Below, in pieces: positions 26,333 through 36,214 of a stretch of DNA of 64,000 nucleotides. Numbering within the stretch: the first letter of the stretch is position 1; each line of letters opens with the position of its first letter. A program made the position numbers and the translations under genes. Below the pieces are notes generated by a model. That model saw only the letters and a list, made by a program, of their open reading frames with translations. It was not told the DNA's origin and searched no databases. Source of the stretch: Sphingomonas anseongensis (GTDB lineage Bacteria; Pseudomonadota; Alphaproteobacteria; Sphingomonadales; Sphingomonadaceae); the NCBI RefSeq assembly GCF_023516495.1, contig NZ_JAMGBC010000001.1, forward strand, positions 806,001 through 870,000, written 5' to 3'.

Positions 26333-27165
26333 CGGTCGATCAGCTGGAGGCTGTCGTGGCGAATATGGTTGGCGGCCATTTCCGCTCGCAGCTCGTCTTC
26401 CGTCACCTCGCCCGTATCGAACAGCTCGGCCAGCAGCGAATAGACGAATGCCTCCTGGTTAGGGTCGGGGTGAGGCATGTAGCGGAGCATCCGGTTGAAC
26501 AGGTTCACCGGCCAGATCCGCTGAAGCGTGAAATCGACGGGGAGGCCCGTCTTCCACGGCTGGGTCCGCCGCTTCGTGGTGTGAAGAAGCTTCGTTCGCG
26601 GAGTGAGGCGGTCGAAGTCGTTCCACTCCCGCTCGAGGAAGCCGATCGTGCTGCGGTCCTCCCGGTTAAGGTCGATCCAGTCGAAATAGTCGAATTCGTG
26701 CCCGAATAAGCCGTCGAGGTAGCAGTCGAACTGCCAATGCTTCAGCCTAGAGCAGTCCAGAAGCATCACCGACGTCGCGATATAGTCCCGGCGGTTGTTG
26801 TGCCCCGGCCTGGGAACCGCCCAGATGGCTTTCCCTTCCAGGTCTCGATTGAACAGCTCGCCGATATCGCCGAGCGCAAAGACGTCGGGATCGGTCACGA
26901 CCGCGACGCCTTCGAAGCCCATCGCCTGGGGCGGATAGAAGCGCAGCGGAGTGAAGCTTTGCAGGTCGTTCGGGTCCCACTCCCGAACCTGCCCGCCGCG
27001 AATGACGCTCTGGTTGGGGTCCATCAGCCGCGGAAAATCGCGGACGTGCAGGATCCGGACGTCGAAGCTACCGGGATCGGTCGCGTTTCGCTTGTAGCTG
27101 TGAGCGGAAATCTTAGCCCCGAGATGCTGGCGGTCATTCGCCTGAATGAACACCGTCCGCTTCAC
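26293..27165 (-). CDS. Putative glycosyltransferase (GT8-like)
   Basis: A 290-aa soluble protein. [18 protein letters not shown] contains a DxD-like motif in the setting seen in GT-A enzymes of the GT8 group, with [13 protein letters not shown] further on resembling the acceptor-side H-T-x-x-x-x-P-W-K-x-G of such families. GTG start at 27165 overlaps the kdsA stop (GTGA) and has AGGAGAT upstream, so it is translationally coupled to kdsA. Donor and acceptor are unknown; a role in a Kdo-containing glycan is inferred from neighbours. Confidence 0.65.
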   Translation of the reverse strand: MKRTVFIQANDRQHLGAKISAHSYKRNATDPGSFDVRILHVRDFPRLMDPNQSVIRGGQVREWDPNDLQSFTPLRFYPPQAMGFEGVAVVTDPDVFALGDIGELFNRDLEGKAIWAVPRPGHNNRRDYIATSVMLLDCSRLKHWQFDCYLDGLFGHEFDYFDWIDLNREDRSTIGFLEREWNDFDRLTPRTKLLHTTKRRTQPWKTGLPVDFTLQRIWPVNLFNRMLRYMPHPDPNQEAFVYSLLAELFDTGEVTEDELRAEMAANHIRHDSLQLIDRYRGWDARLALAA

Positions 27166-28013
27166 AGGTTCATCTCCTCAAAGCCCGTTTGTTTCACGGT
27201 CTTGTCCAGCTCGACCAACGTCTGAAGCAGGGGTTCCATCCGGTCGAGCGGCCAGGCGTTGGGGCCATCGGACAAGGCGTTGGCAGGGTCCGGATGGGTT
27301 TCCATGAACAGCCCGCTTATGCCCGCAGCGACCGCTGCCCTTGCAAGGACGGGCACATGTTCGCGCTGGCCGCCGGAACTCGTGCCCTGCCCGCCGGGCA
27401 GCTGCACGGAGTGGGTTGCGTCGAAGACGACCGGGCAGCCCGTTTCGCGCATGATCGCAAGGCTTCGCATGTCGGAGACGAGGTTGTTGTAACCGAACGA
27501 TGCGCCCCGTTCGCAGACCATGATCGTGTCGTCGGTGACGCCGGCGGCCCGTGCGGCGTTGCGCGCCTTGTCGACCACGTTGACCATGTCGTGCGGCGCC
27601 ATGAACTGCGCCTTTTTGATGTTCACCGGTCGGCCAGACGCGGCGACCGCGTGGATGAAGTCCGTCTGCCGGGCGAGGAACGCGGGCGTCTGCAGGACGT
27701 CGACCACTTCGGCCACGGGAGCGATCTGCGGGATGTCGTGGACGTCGGTGAGGATCGGCACCCCTAGCGCCTCGCGCACTCGCTGAAGGATCCTGAGACC
27801 CTCGTCCATGCCGGGGCCGCGAAAGCTCTTGTCGGAGGAGCGGTTCGCCTTGTCGTAGCTCGACTTGAAGATGAAGAGGATGCCGAGCCGATCGGTGATC
27901 GCCTTCAGCCGCTCGGCCGTGCGAAGCTGAAGCTCCTCGCTCTCGACCACGCACGGGCCGGCGATGAGGAAGAATGGCTGATCGAGCCCGATCCTGGTTC
28001 CGAGAAGCTCCAT
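27162..28013 (-). CDS. kdsA: 3-deoxy-8-phosphooctulonate synthase KdsA
   Basis: Condenses arabinose-5-phosphate with phosphoenolpyruvate to Kdo-8-phosphate. 283 aa, with [55 protein letters not shown], and [19 protein letters not shown]. It is followed by the glycosyltransferase gene and preceded by the HAD gene after 9 bases, within the run kdsD-kdsB-HAD-kdsA. Confidence 0.96.
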   Translation of the reverse strand: MELLGTRIGLDQPFFLIAGPCVVESEELQLRTAERLKAITDRLGILFIFKSSYDKANRSSDKSFRGPGMDEGLRILQRVREALGVPILTDVHDIPQIAPVAEVVDVLQTPAFLARQTDFIHAVAASGRPVNIKKAQFMAPHDMVNVVDKARNAARAAGVTDDTIMVCERGASFGYNNLVSDMRSLAIMRETGCPVVFDATHSVQLPGGQGTSSGGQREHVPVLARAAVAAGISGLFMETHPDPANALSDGPNAWPLDRMEPLLQTLVELDKTVKQTGFEEMNL

Positions 28014-28022
28014 TCGGCCTAT

Positions 28023-28823
28023 CTAGTGTAGGCCTTCGACAACCGCCACCGGTTGCCAGTCACCTAGGTCATGCGTGGCCGTGAAGTCGTCGGGAATTCC
28101 GTCGCCCTGGCTGATTCCGCCGGTGACGTACACGCAGTCGAACCCCATCCGGGCCGCGCCGAGGATGTCGGTGTTCAGCCCGTCGCCGATCGCAAGCACG
28201 TCCTCAGGCGGCGGGTTGCCCGCAAGCTCCATCGCGTGGCGGTAGATGGCTGGATAAGGCTTGCCATAATATTCGACGCGGCCACCCAGCTCGACATAGC
28301 GATCGGCGATTGCTCCTGCGCAAGGCTCCGGAACGCCGCCGCGAATCACGACCCGGTCGGGGTTCAGGCAATGCATGAGCACGTCGCGCTGGGCGAGCGG
28401 ACGGATTTCGTCTTCATAGTCGGAAACCTGACGCCGTCTTCCGTCGAGCCCGGCGCAAGCCAACTCGTCGAAGTCCTCGCCGTCGGCGATCCGCACGCCC
28501 CGGCTTTCCAGGGTTTCGCAGTCGCCGCTCGTCCCGATGAACCCGACCGGGCGCTTAGCCTGCTTTAGCCGTGCGATGCCCGCATCTCCGCTGGTGGCGA
28601 TGCCGTCCCAAAGGGAGGAATCGACGCCGAGCCGCTCCAACTGCCCAGCCACGACTTGCGCCGTGCGCGGAGCATTGGTGATAAGGATGATCCTCCGCCC
28701 GTCGCTTCGCCAGCGGCGAAGGCGGTCGAGCGCCCCCGGATAGAGCTGCACGCCGTCGTGGATGCAGCCCCACAGGTCGCAGAGGATCACCCGGTAATCG
28801 CGTTCCACTTCGTCCAGAGTCAT
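28023..28823 (-). CDS. HAD-superfamily protein of the NagD-like TIGR01459 type
   Basis: A 266-aa HAD fold. Motif I is LCDLWGCIHDG: the nucleophile Asp is present, but Trp occupies the place of the usual second Asp, which is typical of this subfamily. Motif II is ILITNAPRTA and motif IV is LAIGDGLNTDILGAARMG. Lying between kdsA and kdsB, it occupies the slot where kdsC (Kdo-8-P phosphatase) might be expected, but it is not a KdsC homologue and the motif I change makes the chemistry uncertain. Overlaps kdsB by four bases. Confidence 0.82.
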   Translation of the reverse strand: MTLDEVERDYRVILCDLWGCIHDGVQLYPGALDRLRRWRSDGRRIILITNAPRTAQVVAGQLERLGVDSSLWDGIATSGDAGIARLKQAKRPVGFIGTSGDCETLESRGVRIADGEDFDELACAGLDGRRRQVSDYEDEIRPLAQRDVLMHCLNPDRVVIRGGVPEPCAGAIADRYVELGGRVEYYGKPYPAIYRHAMELAGNPPPEDVLAIGDGLNTDILGAARMGFDCVYVTGGISQGDGIPDDFTATHDLGDWQPVAVVEGLH

Positions 28824-29614
28824 TCGAGACCCGCGCTCGCCAGCGCCTCTTCGATGGGCGCGACATCTTCCGGGTTATTGAGTTCGCGCAGGGCGAAAGG
28901 CGGCGGCTCGACATCAACGACGGCAACTGGCATTCCTCGGTCGAGAAATCGCAGCTGCTCGAGCCCTTCCAGCCGCTCAAGCTCCGAAGGCGGCGTTTGG
29001 GCATACGCCGTGAGCGCGGACGGCCGATACGCATAGACTCCAACGTGAAGGCGCACCGGCGACATCTCGCCGTCGAGCGAGCCTGCAGGAAGATGCGGGA
29101 TCAATCGCTTCGAGAAATAGAGCGCCCGGCCTTCGCTGTCCGTGACGACGCTGGTTCCCCCTACCCGCCCGGCGGCTTCTTCGGCCTGCAGCGCGCGAAC
29201 TTCGGAGCTTCGCAAGCGGATTGCGGGAGTGGCTACGTCCACGTCGACACGCTGCATCCGCTCGATCAGCGCTTCCACAAAGTGCTTGGGCGTGAGGAGC
29301 GCATCACCCTGGAAATTGATCACCAGGTCCGCCTCGTGAAGCTGAGACTGGGCTTCGGCGCAACGCTCGGTGCCGTTGCGGCATTCGCTCGAGGTCATGA
29401 TCACCCCCACCCGTGCGGGCAGGCAGGCATCGGCGATGCGCTCGTCGTCGGTGACGACGAATACGCCGCTAACACCCGCTACGCGCCGTGCGGCCTCGAC
29501 ACTCCGGTGGATCAGCGGCTTGACGACGCCTGTCGACCCCTTGAGCCCGACCAGCGGCTTTCCGGGGTAGCGCGACGATTGGTACCGCGCCGGGATCAGG
29601 ATGACAGCGTTCAC
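28820..29614 (-). CDS. kdsB: 3-deoxy-manno-octulosonate cytidylyltransferase KdsB
   Basis: Activates Kdo to CMP-Kdo. 264 aa from GTG 29614 (AGG ten bases upstream); a TTG at 29620 is the alternative. Seen: ILIPARYQSSRYPGKPLVGL, VVTDDERIADAC, the nucleotide-binding NFQGDALL (usually NVQGDEP), and HVGVYAYRPSAL. The loop after the first motif (KGSTGVVKPLIHRSVEAARR) differs from enterobacterial KdsB, so it belongs to a divergent branch. Confidence 0.85.
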   Translation of the reverse strand: MNAVILIPARYQSSRYPGKPLVGLKGSTGVVKPLIHRSVEAARRVAGVSGVFVVTDDERIADACLPARVGVIMTSSECRNGTERCAEAQSQLHEADLVINFQGDALLTPKHFVEALIERMQRVDVDVATPAIRLRSSEVRALQAEEAAGRVGGTSVVTDSEGRALYFSKRLIPHLPAGSLDGEMSPVRLHVGVYAYRPSALTAYAQTPPSELERLEGLEQLRFLDRGMPVAVVDVEPPPFALRELNNPEDVAPIEEALASAGLE

Positions 29615-29621
29615 GCCCAAT

Positions 29622-30593
29622 CTACCTGCCGCTCGGGCAGTCGTGGATGTGGACGACGCCGATCGGCCGGACGTCCTCTTCCTCGCCCTCGACGACGAAC
29701 AGCGACGTTATCTTATATTCGTCGAACAGGGCGATAGCGTCGGCGACCAGCGCGTCCGGTCCGATCGTCTTTGGATCGCTGGTCATGAACTCGCGTGCTG
29801 TGCGGTCGAGTCCGCGTTCGATATTGCGCCTCAAGTCGCCGTCCGTGATCACGCCCAGCAGGCGCCCGCGCTCGTCCGTCACGCCGACAACCCCGAGCCT
29901 CTTCTCGCTCATCTCGACCACGGCCTCGTGCATCGAATTGTTCTCGCCGATGAGCGGGAGCTGGTCGCCGCTGTGCATCAGTCGCCGCACTGGCTTGAGG
30001 CGGGCACCGAGAGCACCGCCCGGATGGAGGCGGCCGAAATCCGTCCTGGTGAAGCCCTTTTGCCGCATCACCGTCATCGCCAGCGCATCGCCGAGCGCAA
30101 GGCTCATCGTGGTCGAAGTTGTCGGAGCGACCGATTCCGGCCCGACCTCCGGCCAATGCGGAAGAACCAGCGGCGCTTCGGCCGCCTGCCCTAGCGGCGA
30201 ATTGGAATTGCCTGTGATTGCGATGATCGGAATGCCGACCGCCTGCAGATGGTCGATCACGGGCTCGAGCTCGGCGGTCTTCCCCGAAAGCGAGATGAGG
30301 ATTGCAACATCGCCCTTGGCGGCGATTCCGAGATCGCCGTGGATCGCCTCGGCGAGGTGGAGGAAGGTCGCCGTCGTGCCGGTGGAGGCAAAGGTCGCCG
30401 CGATCTTGCGACCAACGTGACCCGACTTGCCGAGACCGCCGACGATCAGCTTGCCGCTTGCGCCAAGGATCAGCTCGACCGCGCGGGTGAAATCTGCGCC
30501 GAGACTGTCGGCGAGCGCATCGAGCGCTCGAGCCTCGTCGTGCAGGATTTCCCGCCCGAATTCGAGAACGTCTTTCGGTGAGCCGGCATCCAC
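29622..30593 (-). CDS. kdsD: Arabinose-5-phosphate isomerase KdsD
   Basis: Interconverts ribulose-5-phosphate and arabinose-5-phosphate, the first step of Kdo synthesis. 323 aa with an N-terminal SIS domain (VGGLGKSGHVGRKIAATFAS, FLHLAEAIHGDLG) and two C-terminal CBS domains (RLMHSGDQLPLI and EFMTSDPKTIGPDALV). GTG start at 30593. First gene of the minus-strand Kdo run; kdsB begins 8 bases after its stop. Confidence 0.94.
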   Translation of the reverse strand: MDAGSPKDVLEFGREILHDEARALDALADSLGADFTRAVELILGASGKLIVGGLGKSGHVGRKIAATFASTGTTATFLHLAEAIHGDLGIAAKGDVAILISLSGKTAELEPVIDHLQAVGIPIIAITGNSNSPLGQAAEAPLVLPHWPEVGPESVAPTTSTTMSLALGDALAMTVMRQKGFTRTDFGRLHPGGALGARLKPVRRLMHSGDQLPLIGENNSMHEAVVEMSEKRLGVVGVTDERGRLLGVITDGDLRRNIERGLDRTAREFMTSDPKTIGPDALVADAIALFDEYKITSLFVVEGEEEDVRPIGVVHIHDCPSGR

Positions 30594-30683
30594 AGTTGCG
30601 CCCTAGCCACCCCGCCCGCCGCTGTGAAGCTTGACGAAGGGCCAGCCGCCAGCTTCTGTCCGCCAAACCTCCCGGAGAACGAC

Positions 30684-32000
30684 GTGGCCAAAAGCCTGAC
30701 CCGCTACATCCTGATCGCACTCGTGCTCGGAATCATCGCGGGCTGGGTCACCAATTCGGTGATCGACGATGGCAGCCCGGAGAGCGCGGCGCGGCTGACG
30801 GCGATCGCGGAATATTTGAGCATCGTCACCGCTTTGTTCCTCCGGTTGATCAAGATGATCATCGCGCCGCTGGTCTTTTCCACTCTGGTCGCGGGCATCG
30901 CGCACATGGGCGACGTCGCCGCGCTAGGCCGCGTCGGCGTTCGCTCGCTGGTCTGGTTCATCGGCGCCAGCCTGCTTTCGCTGACCCTCGGACTGATCCT
31001 CGTGCATGTTTTCAGCCCCGGCGTTGGCCTCAACCTTCCGCTTCCGCCAGCGACTGCGGCGAGCGGCGTCGAAACCGGCGGTTTCAACCTCAACGATTTC
31101 GTCACCCACGTCGTCCCTGCCTCAATCTTCGAGGCGATGAGCAAGAACGAGATCCTGCCCATCGTCGTCTTCTCGGTCTTCTTCGGTGTCGCACTGACAG
31201 CCATCGGCGAGCGCGGAAAGCCGATCGTCGTCGGAGTGGAAGCGCTGGTGCGCGTGATGCTCCAGGTCACCGACTATGTGATGCGGTTCGCACCGTTCGC
31301 AGTGTTCACCGCAGTGGCAAGCGCGCTGGCCGAGCGGGGCCCGGAGATCATCTTCACGCTCGGCAAGTTCGTCGGAAGCTTCTACCTCGGCCTGCTGCTG
31401 CTTTGGGCATTCCTGATCGCCGCCGCCTTCGTCATTGTCGGCCCCAGGACCCGCCACCTCGTCCGCTATATCCGCGATCCGGTCGTGCTGGCTTTCTCGA
31501 CGGCGTCGAGCGAGGCCGCCTATCCGCGCACGCTCGAGGCGCTCGACCGGTTCGGCGTGCCGCCGAGGATCGCCAGCTTCGTCCTCCCGCTCGGCTATTC
31601 GTTCAACCTCGACGGGTCGATGATGTACATGACGTTCGCGTCGATCTTCATCGCCCAGGCCTACGGAATCCACCTCAGCCTCGGCGAGCAGGTGACGATG
31701 CTGCTGGTGCTGATGGTGACCTCGAAGGGAATGGCGGGCGTTCCGCGCGCGAGCCTGGTCGTCATCGCCGCCACCATGTCGATGTTCCACATCCCCGAGG
31801 CCGGCCTGCTGCTGATCCTCGCAGTCGACCATTTCCTCGACATGGGCCGGTCAGGGACCAACGTGGTCGGCAACGCCGTTGCGTCGGTGGTTGTCGCCAA
31901 GTGGGAAGGAACCCTGGACCCGCCCGAGCCTGCGGAGATCGAGCCCCTGCCCGCCCCGTCGCACCGCCCGCCGCCGCCACCCGGCGACGAGCCTTTCTAG
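30684..32000 (+). CDS. Dicarboxylate/amino acid:cation symporter (DAACS family)
   Basis: A 438-aa membrane carrier of the GltP/DctA family. The re-entrant loop and substrate site are seen at FSTASSEAAYPRTLEALDRF and LGYSFNLDGSMMYMTFASIF, followed by MVTSKGMAGVPRASLVV and DHFLDMGRSGTNVVGNA. GTG 30684 is the chosen start, with GGAG upstream; the frame stays open 20 codons further but without membrane-protein character. A Pro-rich tail ends the protein. Exact substrate (glutamate, aspartate or C4-acids) not determinable. Confidence 0.92.
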   Translation: MAKSLTRYILIALVLGIIAGWVTNSVIDDGSPESAARLTAIAEYLSIVTALFLRLIKMIIAPLVFSTLVAGIAHMGDVAALGRVGVRSLVWFIGASLLSLTLGLILVHVFSPGVGLNLPLPPATAASGVETGGFNLNDFVTHVVPASIFEAMSKNEILPIVVFSVFFGVALTAIGERGKPIVVGVEALVRVMLQVTDYVMRFAPFAVFTAVASALAERGPEIIFTLGKFVGSFYLGLLLLWAFLIAAAFVIVGPRTRHLVRYIRDPVVLAFSTASSEAAYPRTLEALDRFGVPPRIASFVLPLGYSFNLDGSMMYMTFASIFIAQAYGIHLSLGEQVTMLLVLMVTSKGMAGVPRASLVVIAATMSMFHIPEAGLLLILAVDHFLDMGRSGTNVVGNAVASVVVAKWEGTLDPPEPAEIEPLPAPSHRPPPPPGDEPF

Positions 32001-33259
32001 CCGAATGGCTTGTCGATCGAAGGCGGCGGCTGGGTGAAGAACTTCGGCCCTGCCTCCGTCATGTGCCAGCAATCCTCCAGCCGAACCCCAAACTTGCCGG
32101 GGATGTACAGGCCTGGCTCGTCCGAGAAGCACATGCCCGGCGCAAGCGGTGTCATCTCGCCGTGGACGAGGTTGATCGGCTCGTGGACTTCCATCCCGAT
32201 GCCGTGCCCCGTGCGATGCGACAGGCCGGGTAGCCGGTAGCCCGGCCCGAAGCCCCAGCTTTCATAAAGGCGCCGGACGGCATCATCGACCGCTCCGGCA
32301 GGCACGCCGGGCTTGGCGGTCTGGATCGCCAGCTGCTGGCCGCGGTGGACCTGGTCCCAAAGCTTTCGCTGCTCAGGCGTCGGGTCGCCGCCGAACACAT
32401 AGGTGCGGGTGATATCCGCCTGGTAGCCGTGGACCGAGCAGGTGCAGTCCATCAGGACCACTTCTCCGCGCTTCACCAGCTGCGGCTTGTGACTTCCGTG
32501 CGGATAGGCCGAGGCTTCGCCAAGAAGGATGAGGCCGTCGTCATAGCTTCCGCCGAGGGTCTTCTGGGCAGCCGCGATCAAAGCGTCGATCTCGGCCGGG
32601 GTCATGCCTTCGCGGGTGCGGGCTGCGGCGTAAGTCAGCGAAGCGAGCATGATGTCGTTGGCCGATTGCATCAGCGCGAGCTCGGCCGGCGATTTAATCA
32701 TCCGGCAACCGCGGACGACCGGATTGCCGCTTACGGCGTTTAGCGCGGGAAGCTGTTGCTTCAGCCGGTCGAGGATGAAGAAGCGGTCGGTTTCCTCGAA
32801 GCCGACTGCCTGCCCAGCGACTCCGCGTTCCTTGAGAAAGTCTGCGACCAGCTTCAGCGGTTCCTCATCCTCGTTCCAGGTGCGGATCTCCGCGGGAATC
32901 GAAAGCGATTCCGCGACGGACGGCCGCTCGAAGAATGGAGTGACGATGATCGGCTCGCCCGACGCGGGGATGATGGCCGCAGTCAGCCGTTCGGACCGCC
33001 ACCACTGAACGCCGGTGAAATAATCAAGACTGGGGCCTGCTTCGACCACGATCGCGCCGATGCCGTTCTTCTGCATCAACGCCCGGGCCTTGGCGATCCG
33101 CGCGAGCCGCTCCTCGCTGCTGATGGGCGGCGGAATTGGAATCTTCGGAAGCTCGGCGGCCGCCTGAGCCTGAAGGCGGGCGAACGGGATTGCCGCAATC
33201 GCCGCGGCAGCCCCTGCCGACCCAAGAAATGTCCGCCGTTGGATCCTGTGCGCCATCAT
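31997..33259 (-). CDS. Tat-exported M24-family metallopeptidase (Xaa-Pro aminopeptidase-like)
   Basis: A 420-aa peptidase. The N-terminus IQRRTFLGSAGAAAAIAAIP is a twin-arginine signal, so the folded enzyme would act in the periplasm. Creatinase/aminopeptidase P metal ligands are recognisable: MDCTCSVHGYQADITRTY (two Asp), SHRTGHGIGMEVHE (His), FSDEPGLYIPGKFGVRLED (two Glu). ATG 33259 is preceded by GGAGAGGGG. Its stop shares CTAG with the convergent symporter. Confidence 0.9.
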   Translation of the reverse strand: MMAHRIQRRTFLGSAGAAAAIAAIPFARLQAQAAAELPKIPIPPPISSEERLARIAKARALMQKNGIGAIVVEAGPSLDYFTGVQWWRSERLTAAIIPASGEPIIVTPFFERPSVAESLSIPAEIRTWNEDEEPLKLVADFLKERGVAGQAVGFEETDRFFILDRLKQQLPALNAVSGNPVVRGCRMIKSPAELALMQSANDIMLASLTYAAARTREGMTPAEIDALIAAAQKTLGGSYDDGLILLGEASAYPHGSHKPQLVKRGEVVLMDCTCSVHGYQADITRTYVFGGDPTPEQRKLWDQVHRGQQLAIQTAKPGVPAGAVDDAVRRLYESWGFGPGYRLPGLSHRTGHGIGMEVHEPINLVHGEMTPLAPGMCFSDEPGLYIPGKFGVRLEDCWHMTEAGPKFFTQPPPSIDKPFG

Positions 33260-33324
33260 TCGCCCCTCTCCTTCGACGCATTTGTTGCACGGTTGATGTT
33301 CCTGGGCCAGCAGCCACCGCTCCC

Positions 33325-34590
33325 ATGTTCGATTCGATGGCACAGGACGGCGTGAAGCGCCCCGGTACGCGTGAGATGACGGCGATGCTCGCCGGGCTGA
33401 TGGCGCTGAACGCGCTCGCGATCGACGCGATGATTCCGGCGCTTCCGAACATCGGCCGCTCGCTCGATGTGGCCGCGGAGAACGACCGCCAGCTCGTCGT
33501 CATCGCCTATTTCATTGGCTTCGCTTCGACCCAGCTTTTCTGGGGGCCGCTTGCCGACCGCTTCGGCCGGAAGCCGATCCTCGCCACGGGCGTCACCCTC
33601 TACGGTATCTTTGCCTTGCTCTGCGCCTTCGCCGGCAGCTTTCCTTTGCTGATCGCAGGGCGGGTAGCCATGGGCGCTTCGGCGGCTGTTACGAGGGTGC
33701 TCGTGGTCGCGATGGTCCGCGACCTGTTCGAAGCCGAGGCGATGGCGCGTGTGATGAGCCTCGTCTTCATGGTTTTCATGCTGGTCCCGGTGCTCGCTCC
33801 GAACATCGGGCAGCTCATCCTGCTGTTCGCCCCGTGGCGGGCGATCTTCGTCATGCTCGCGGCCTATGCGGTCGTCATGCTGACCTGGTCATGGATCCGG
33901 CTGCCGGAGACCCTCCACCCGGAGTTCCGCCGCTCGCTCAACTGGAAGCCCATTCTTGCAGCGGCGTGGGAGACGATGCGAGAGCCGCAGTCGCGCGGCT
34001 ATACGCTGGCGATGATGGTCAGCTTCTCAGCGCTGGTCGCTTACATCTCCTCCATCCAGCAGATCGTGTTCGACGCCTTCGACGAAGGCCGGTTCATCGG
34101 GTTCGTGTTCGCGTCCATCGCAGCGCCGATGGCGCTCGCCTCGTACCTGAACTCACGCTTCGTCGGGCGCTTTGGGTTGCGACGCGTCGGTCACACGGCA
34201 GCGCTTGCGTTCATGCTTGTCACTGCGGCCCATGCGGCCGTGGCACTGGCAGGCTTCGAAACCCTCGCCGTCTTCATGGCGCTCCAGGCACTGACCATGG
34301 CCTGCTTCGCCTTCACCTCGTCAAATCTCGGAACATTGGCGATGGAGCATATGGCGCCGATCGCCGGCACCGCTTCGTCGGTCCAGGGCGTCGTGGGCAC
34401 GATCGGCGCGGCAGCGATTGGATTCCTGATCGGCCAGCAGTTTGATGGTAGCGCGGTTCCGTTCCTCGTCGGCACTGCGCTGTGCGCGGCGGGCGGGTTC
34501 GCCCTCATCGTCGTGACGGAGCCGAGGCGACTCTTCGCTGCAATCCAAAAACGCGAAGAGCCGCCCTGCCTGCCGGAGGACCTGGGCTAA
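33325..34590 (+). CDS. MFS multidrug effflux transporter, Bcr/CflA family
   Basis: A 421-aa transporter with 12 hydrophobic segments. Bcr/CflA markers: MALNALAIDAMIPALPNIG near the start, GPLADRFGRKPILATGV between helices 2 and 3, and the LVPVLAPNIGQLI region of helix 5. This class exports drugs or small metabolites with proton antiport. It starts 65 bases from the divergent M24 peptidase gene and ends 3 bases before the convergent recA stop. Confidence 0.88.
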   Translation: MFDSMAQDGVKRPGTREMTAMLAGLMALNALAIDAMIPALPNIGRSLDVAAENDRQLVVIAYFIGFASTQLFWGPLADRFGRKPILATGVTLYGIFALLCAFAGSFPLLIAGRVAMGASAAVTRVLVVAMVRDLFEAEAMARVMSLVFMVFMLVPVLAPNIGQLILLFAPWRAIFVMLAAYAVVMLTWSWIRLPETLHPEFRRSLNWKPILAAAWETMREPQSRGYTLAMMVSFSALVAYISSIQQIVFDAFDEGRFIGFVFASIAAPMALASYLNSRFVGRFGLRRVGHTAALAFMLVTAAHAAVALAGFETLAVFMALQALTMACFAFTSSNLGTLAMEHMAPIAGTASSVQGVVGTIGAAAIGFLIGQQFDGSAVPFLVGTALCAAGGFALIVVTEPRRLFAAIQKREEPPCLPEDLG

Positions 34591-34593
34591 ACG

Positions 34594-35694
<1,101 letters not shown>

Positions 35695-35746
35695 GCTGTT
35701 CACCCCTTCGTCAACGGGCGGCCGAGCCCGACCCTGTGAAGACGTG

Positions 35747-35775
35747 TCTGTACCGCGTATGTTCTACGAGAACAA
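35747..35775 (-). promoter_or_regulatory. recA promoter
   Basis: On the minus strand TTGTTC (35775-35770) is followed after 17 bases by TACAGA (35752-35747). The initiation point would be near 35740, giving a leader of about 45 bases before the ATG. The -35 overlaps the LexA box, as expected for a repressed SOS promoter. Confidence 0.55.
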
Positions 35776-35784
35776 GAGGGGAAC
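35770..35784 (-). promoter_or_regulatory. LexA (SOS) box upstream of recA
   Basis: The minus strand reads GTTCCCCTCTTGTTC, a perfect GTTC-N7-GTTC direct repeat, the established alphaproteobacterial LexA operator. It lies about 75 bases upstream of the recA start and overlaps the -35 hexamer. Confidence 0.88.
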
Positions 35785-35816
35785 AGTGAATTGGTCAGCC
35801 GCGTGCTGGCCAAGTA

Positions 35817-36173
35817 CTACCCGTTAAGCGCAGCTTCCAACGCCGGGGTAACCCGATCGACCGTGTACGGCTTCTCGATCAGGGGCACATGCCTGAACTC
35901 GGGCGGCGGCGGTTCGACATGTCCGCCGGTGGCAAGCACGAACGGAATCTTCTTTTCGCGAAGCTTGTGAGCGACCGGCCAGACGGTCTCGCCGTTCAGG
36001 CTTACATCGAGGATGGCGACGTCGAAACCGCCCTTCTCCGCCTGAGCGACCGCGTCGCCGACGCTTTCACAGCTCGCGTGAACCGTGTGTCCGAGAGTTT
36101 CGAGAAAATCCTCGAGCATCATCGCGATCAGCGGCTCGTCTTCGACGACAAGGATGGAACGCGATACGGGCAT
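35817..36173 (-). CDS. Single-domain response regulator, FAT-GUY-like
   Basis: A 118-aa stand-alone receiver: acidic pocket ILVVEDEPLIAMML, phospho-acceptor Asp in VAILDVSLNGE, and Lys in LIEKPYTVDRV. After strand 4 it reads IPFVLATGGH, close to the PFxFATGxY motif of the FAT-GUY receivers (for example SdrG/MrrA types) that feed the alphaproteobacterial general stress response. ATG 36173 has AGGGG five bases upstream and is preferred over ATG 36188. It lies 41 bases downstream of cckA. Confidence 0.85.
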   Translation of the reverse strand: MPVSRSILVVEDEPLIAMMLEDFLETLGHTVHASCESVGDAVAQAEKGGFDVAILDVSLNGETVWPVAHKLREKKIPFVLATGGHVEPPPPEFRHVPLIEKPYTVDRVTPALEAALNG

Positions 36174-36214
36174 AAGCCCCTGTGGCATAAGCCGACATTT
36201 CGGACCCGCAAGTA

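Noticed and set aside
35760-35774. Palindrome TGTTCT-ACG-AGAACA before recA as a separate operator
   Set aside because: Its right half is part of the direct-repeat LexA box; alphaproteobacterial LexA uses GTTC-N7-GTTC, so no second regulator is needed to explain it. It may still strengthen binding.
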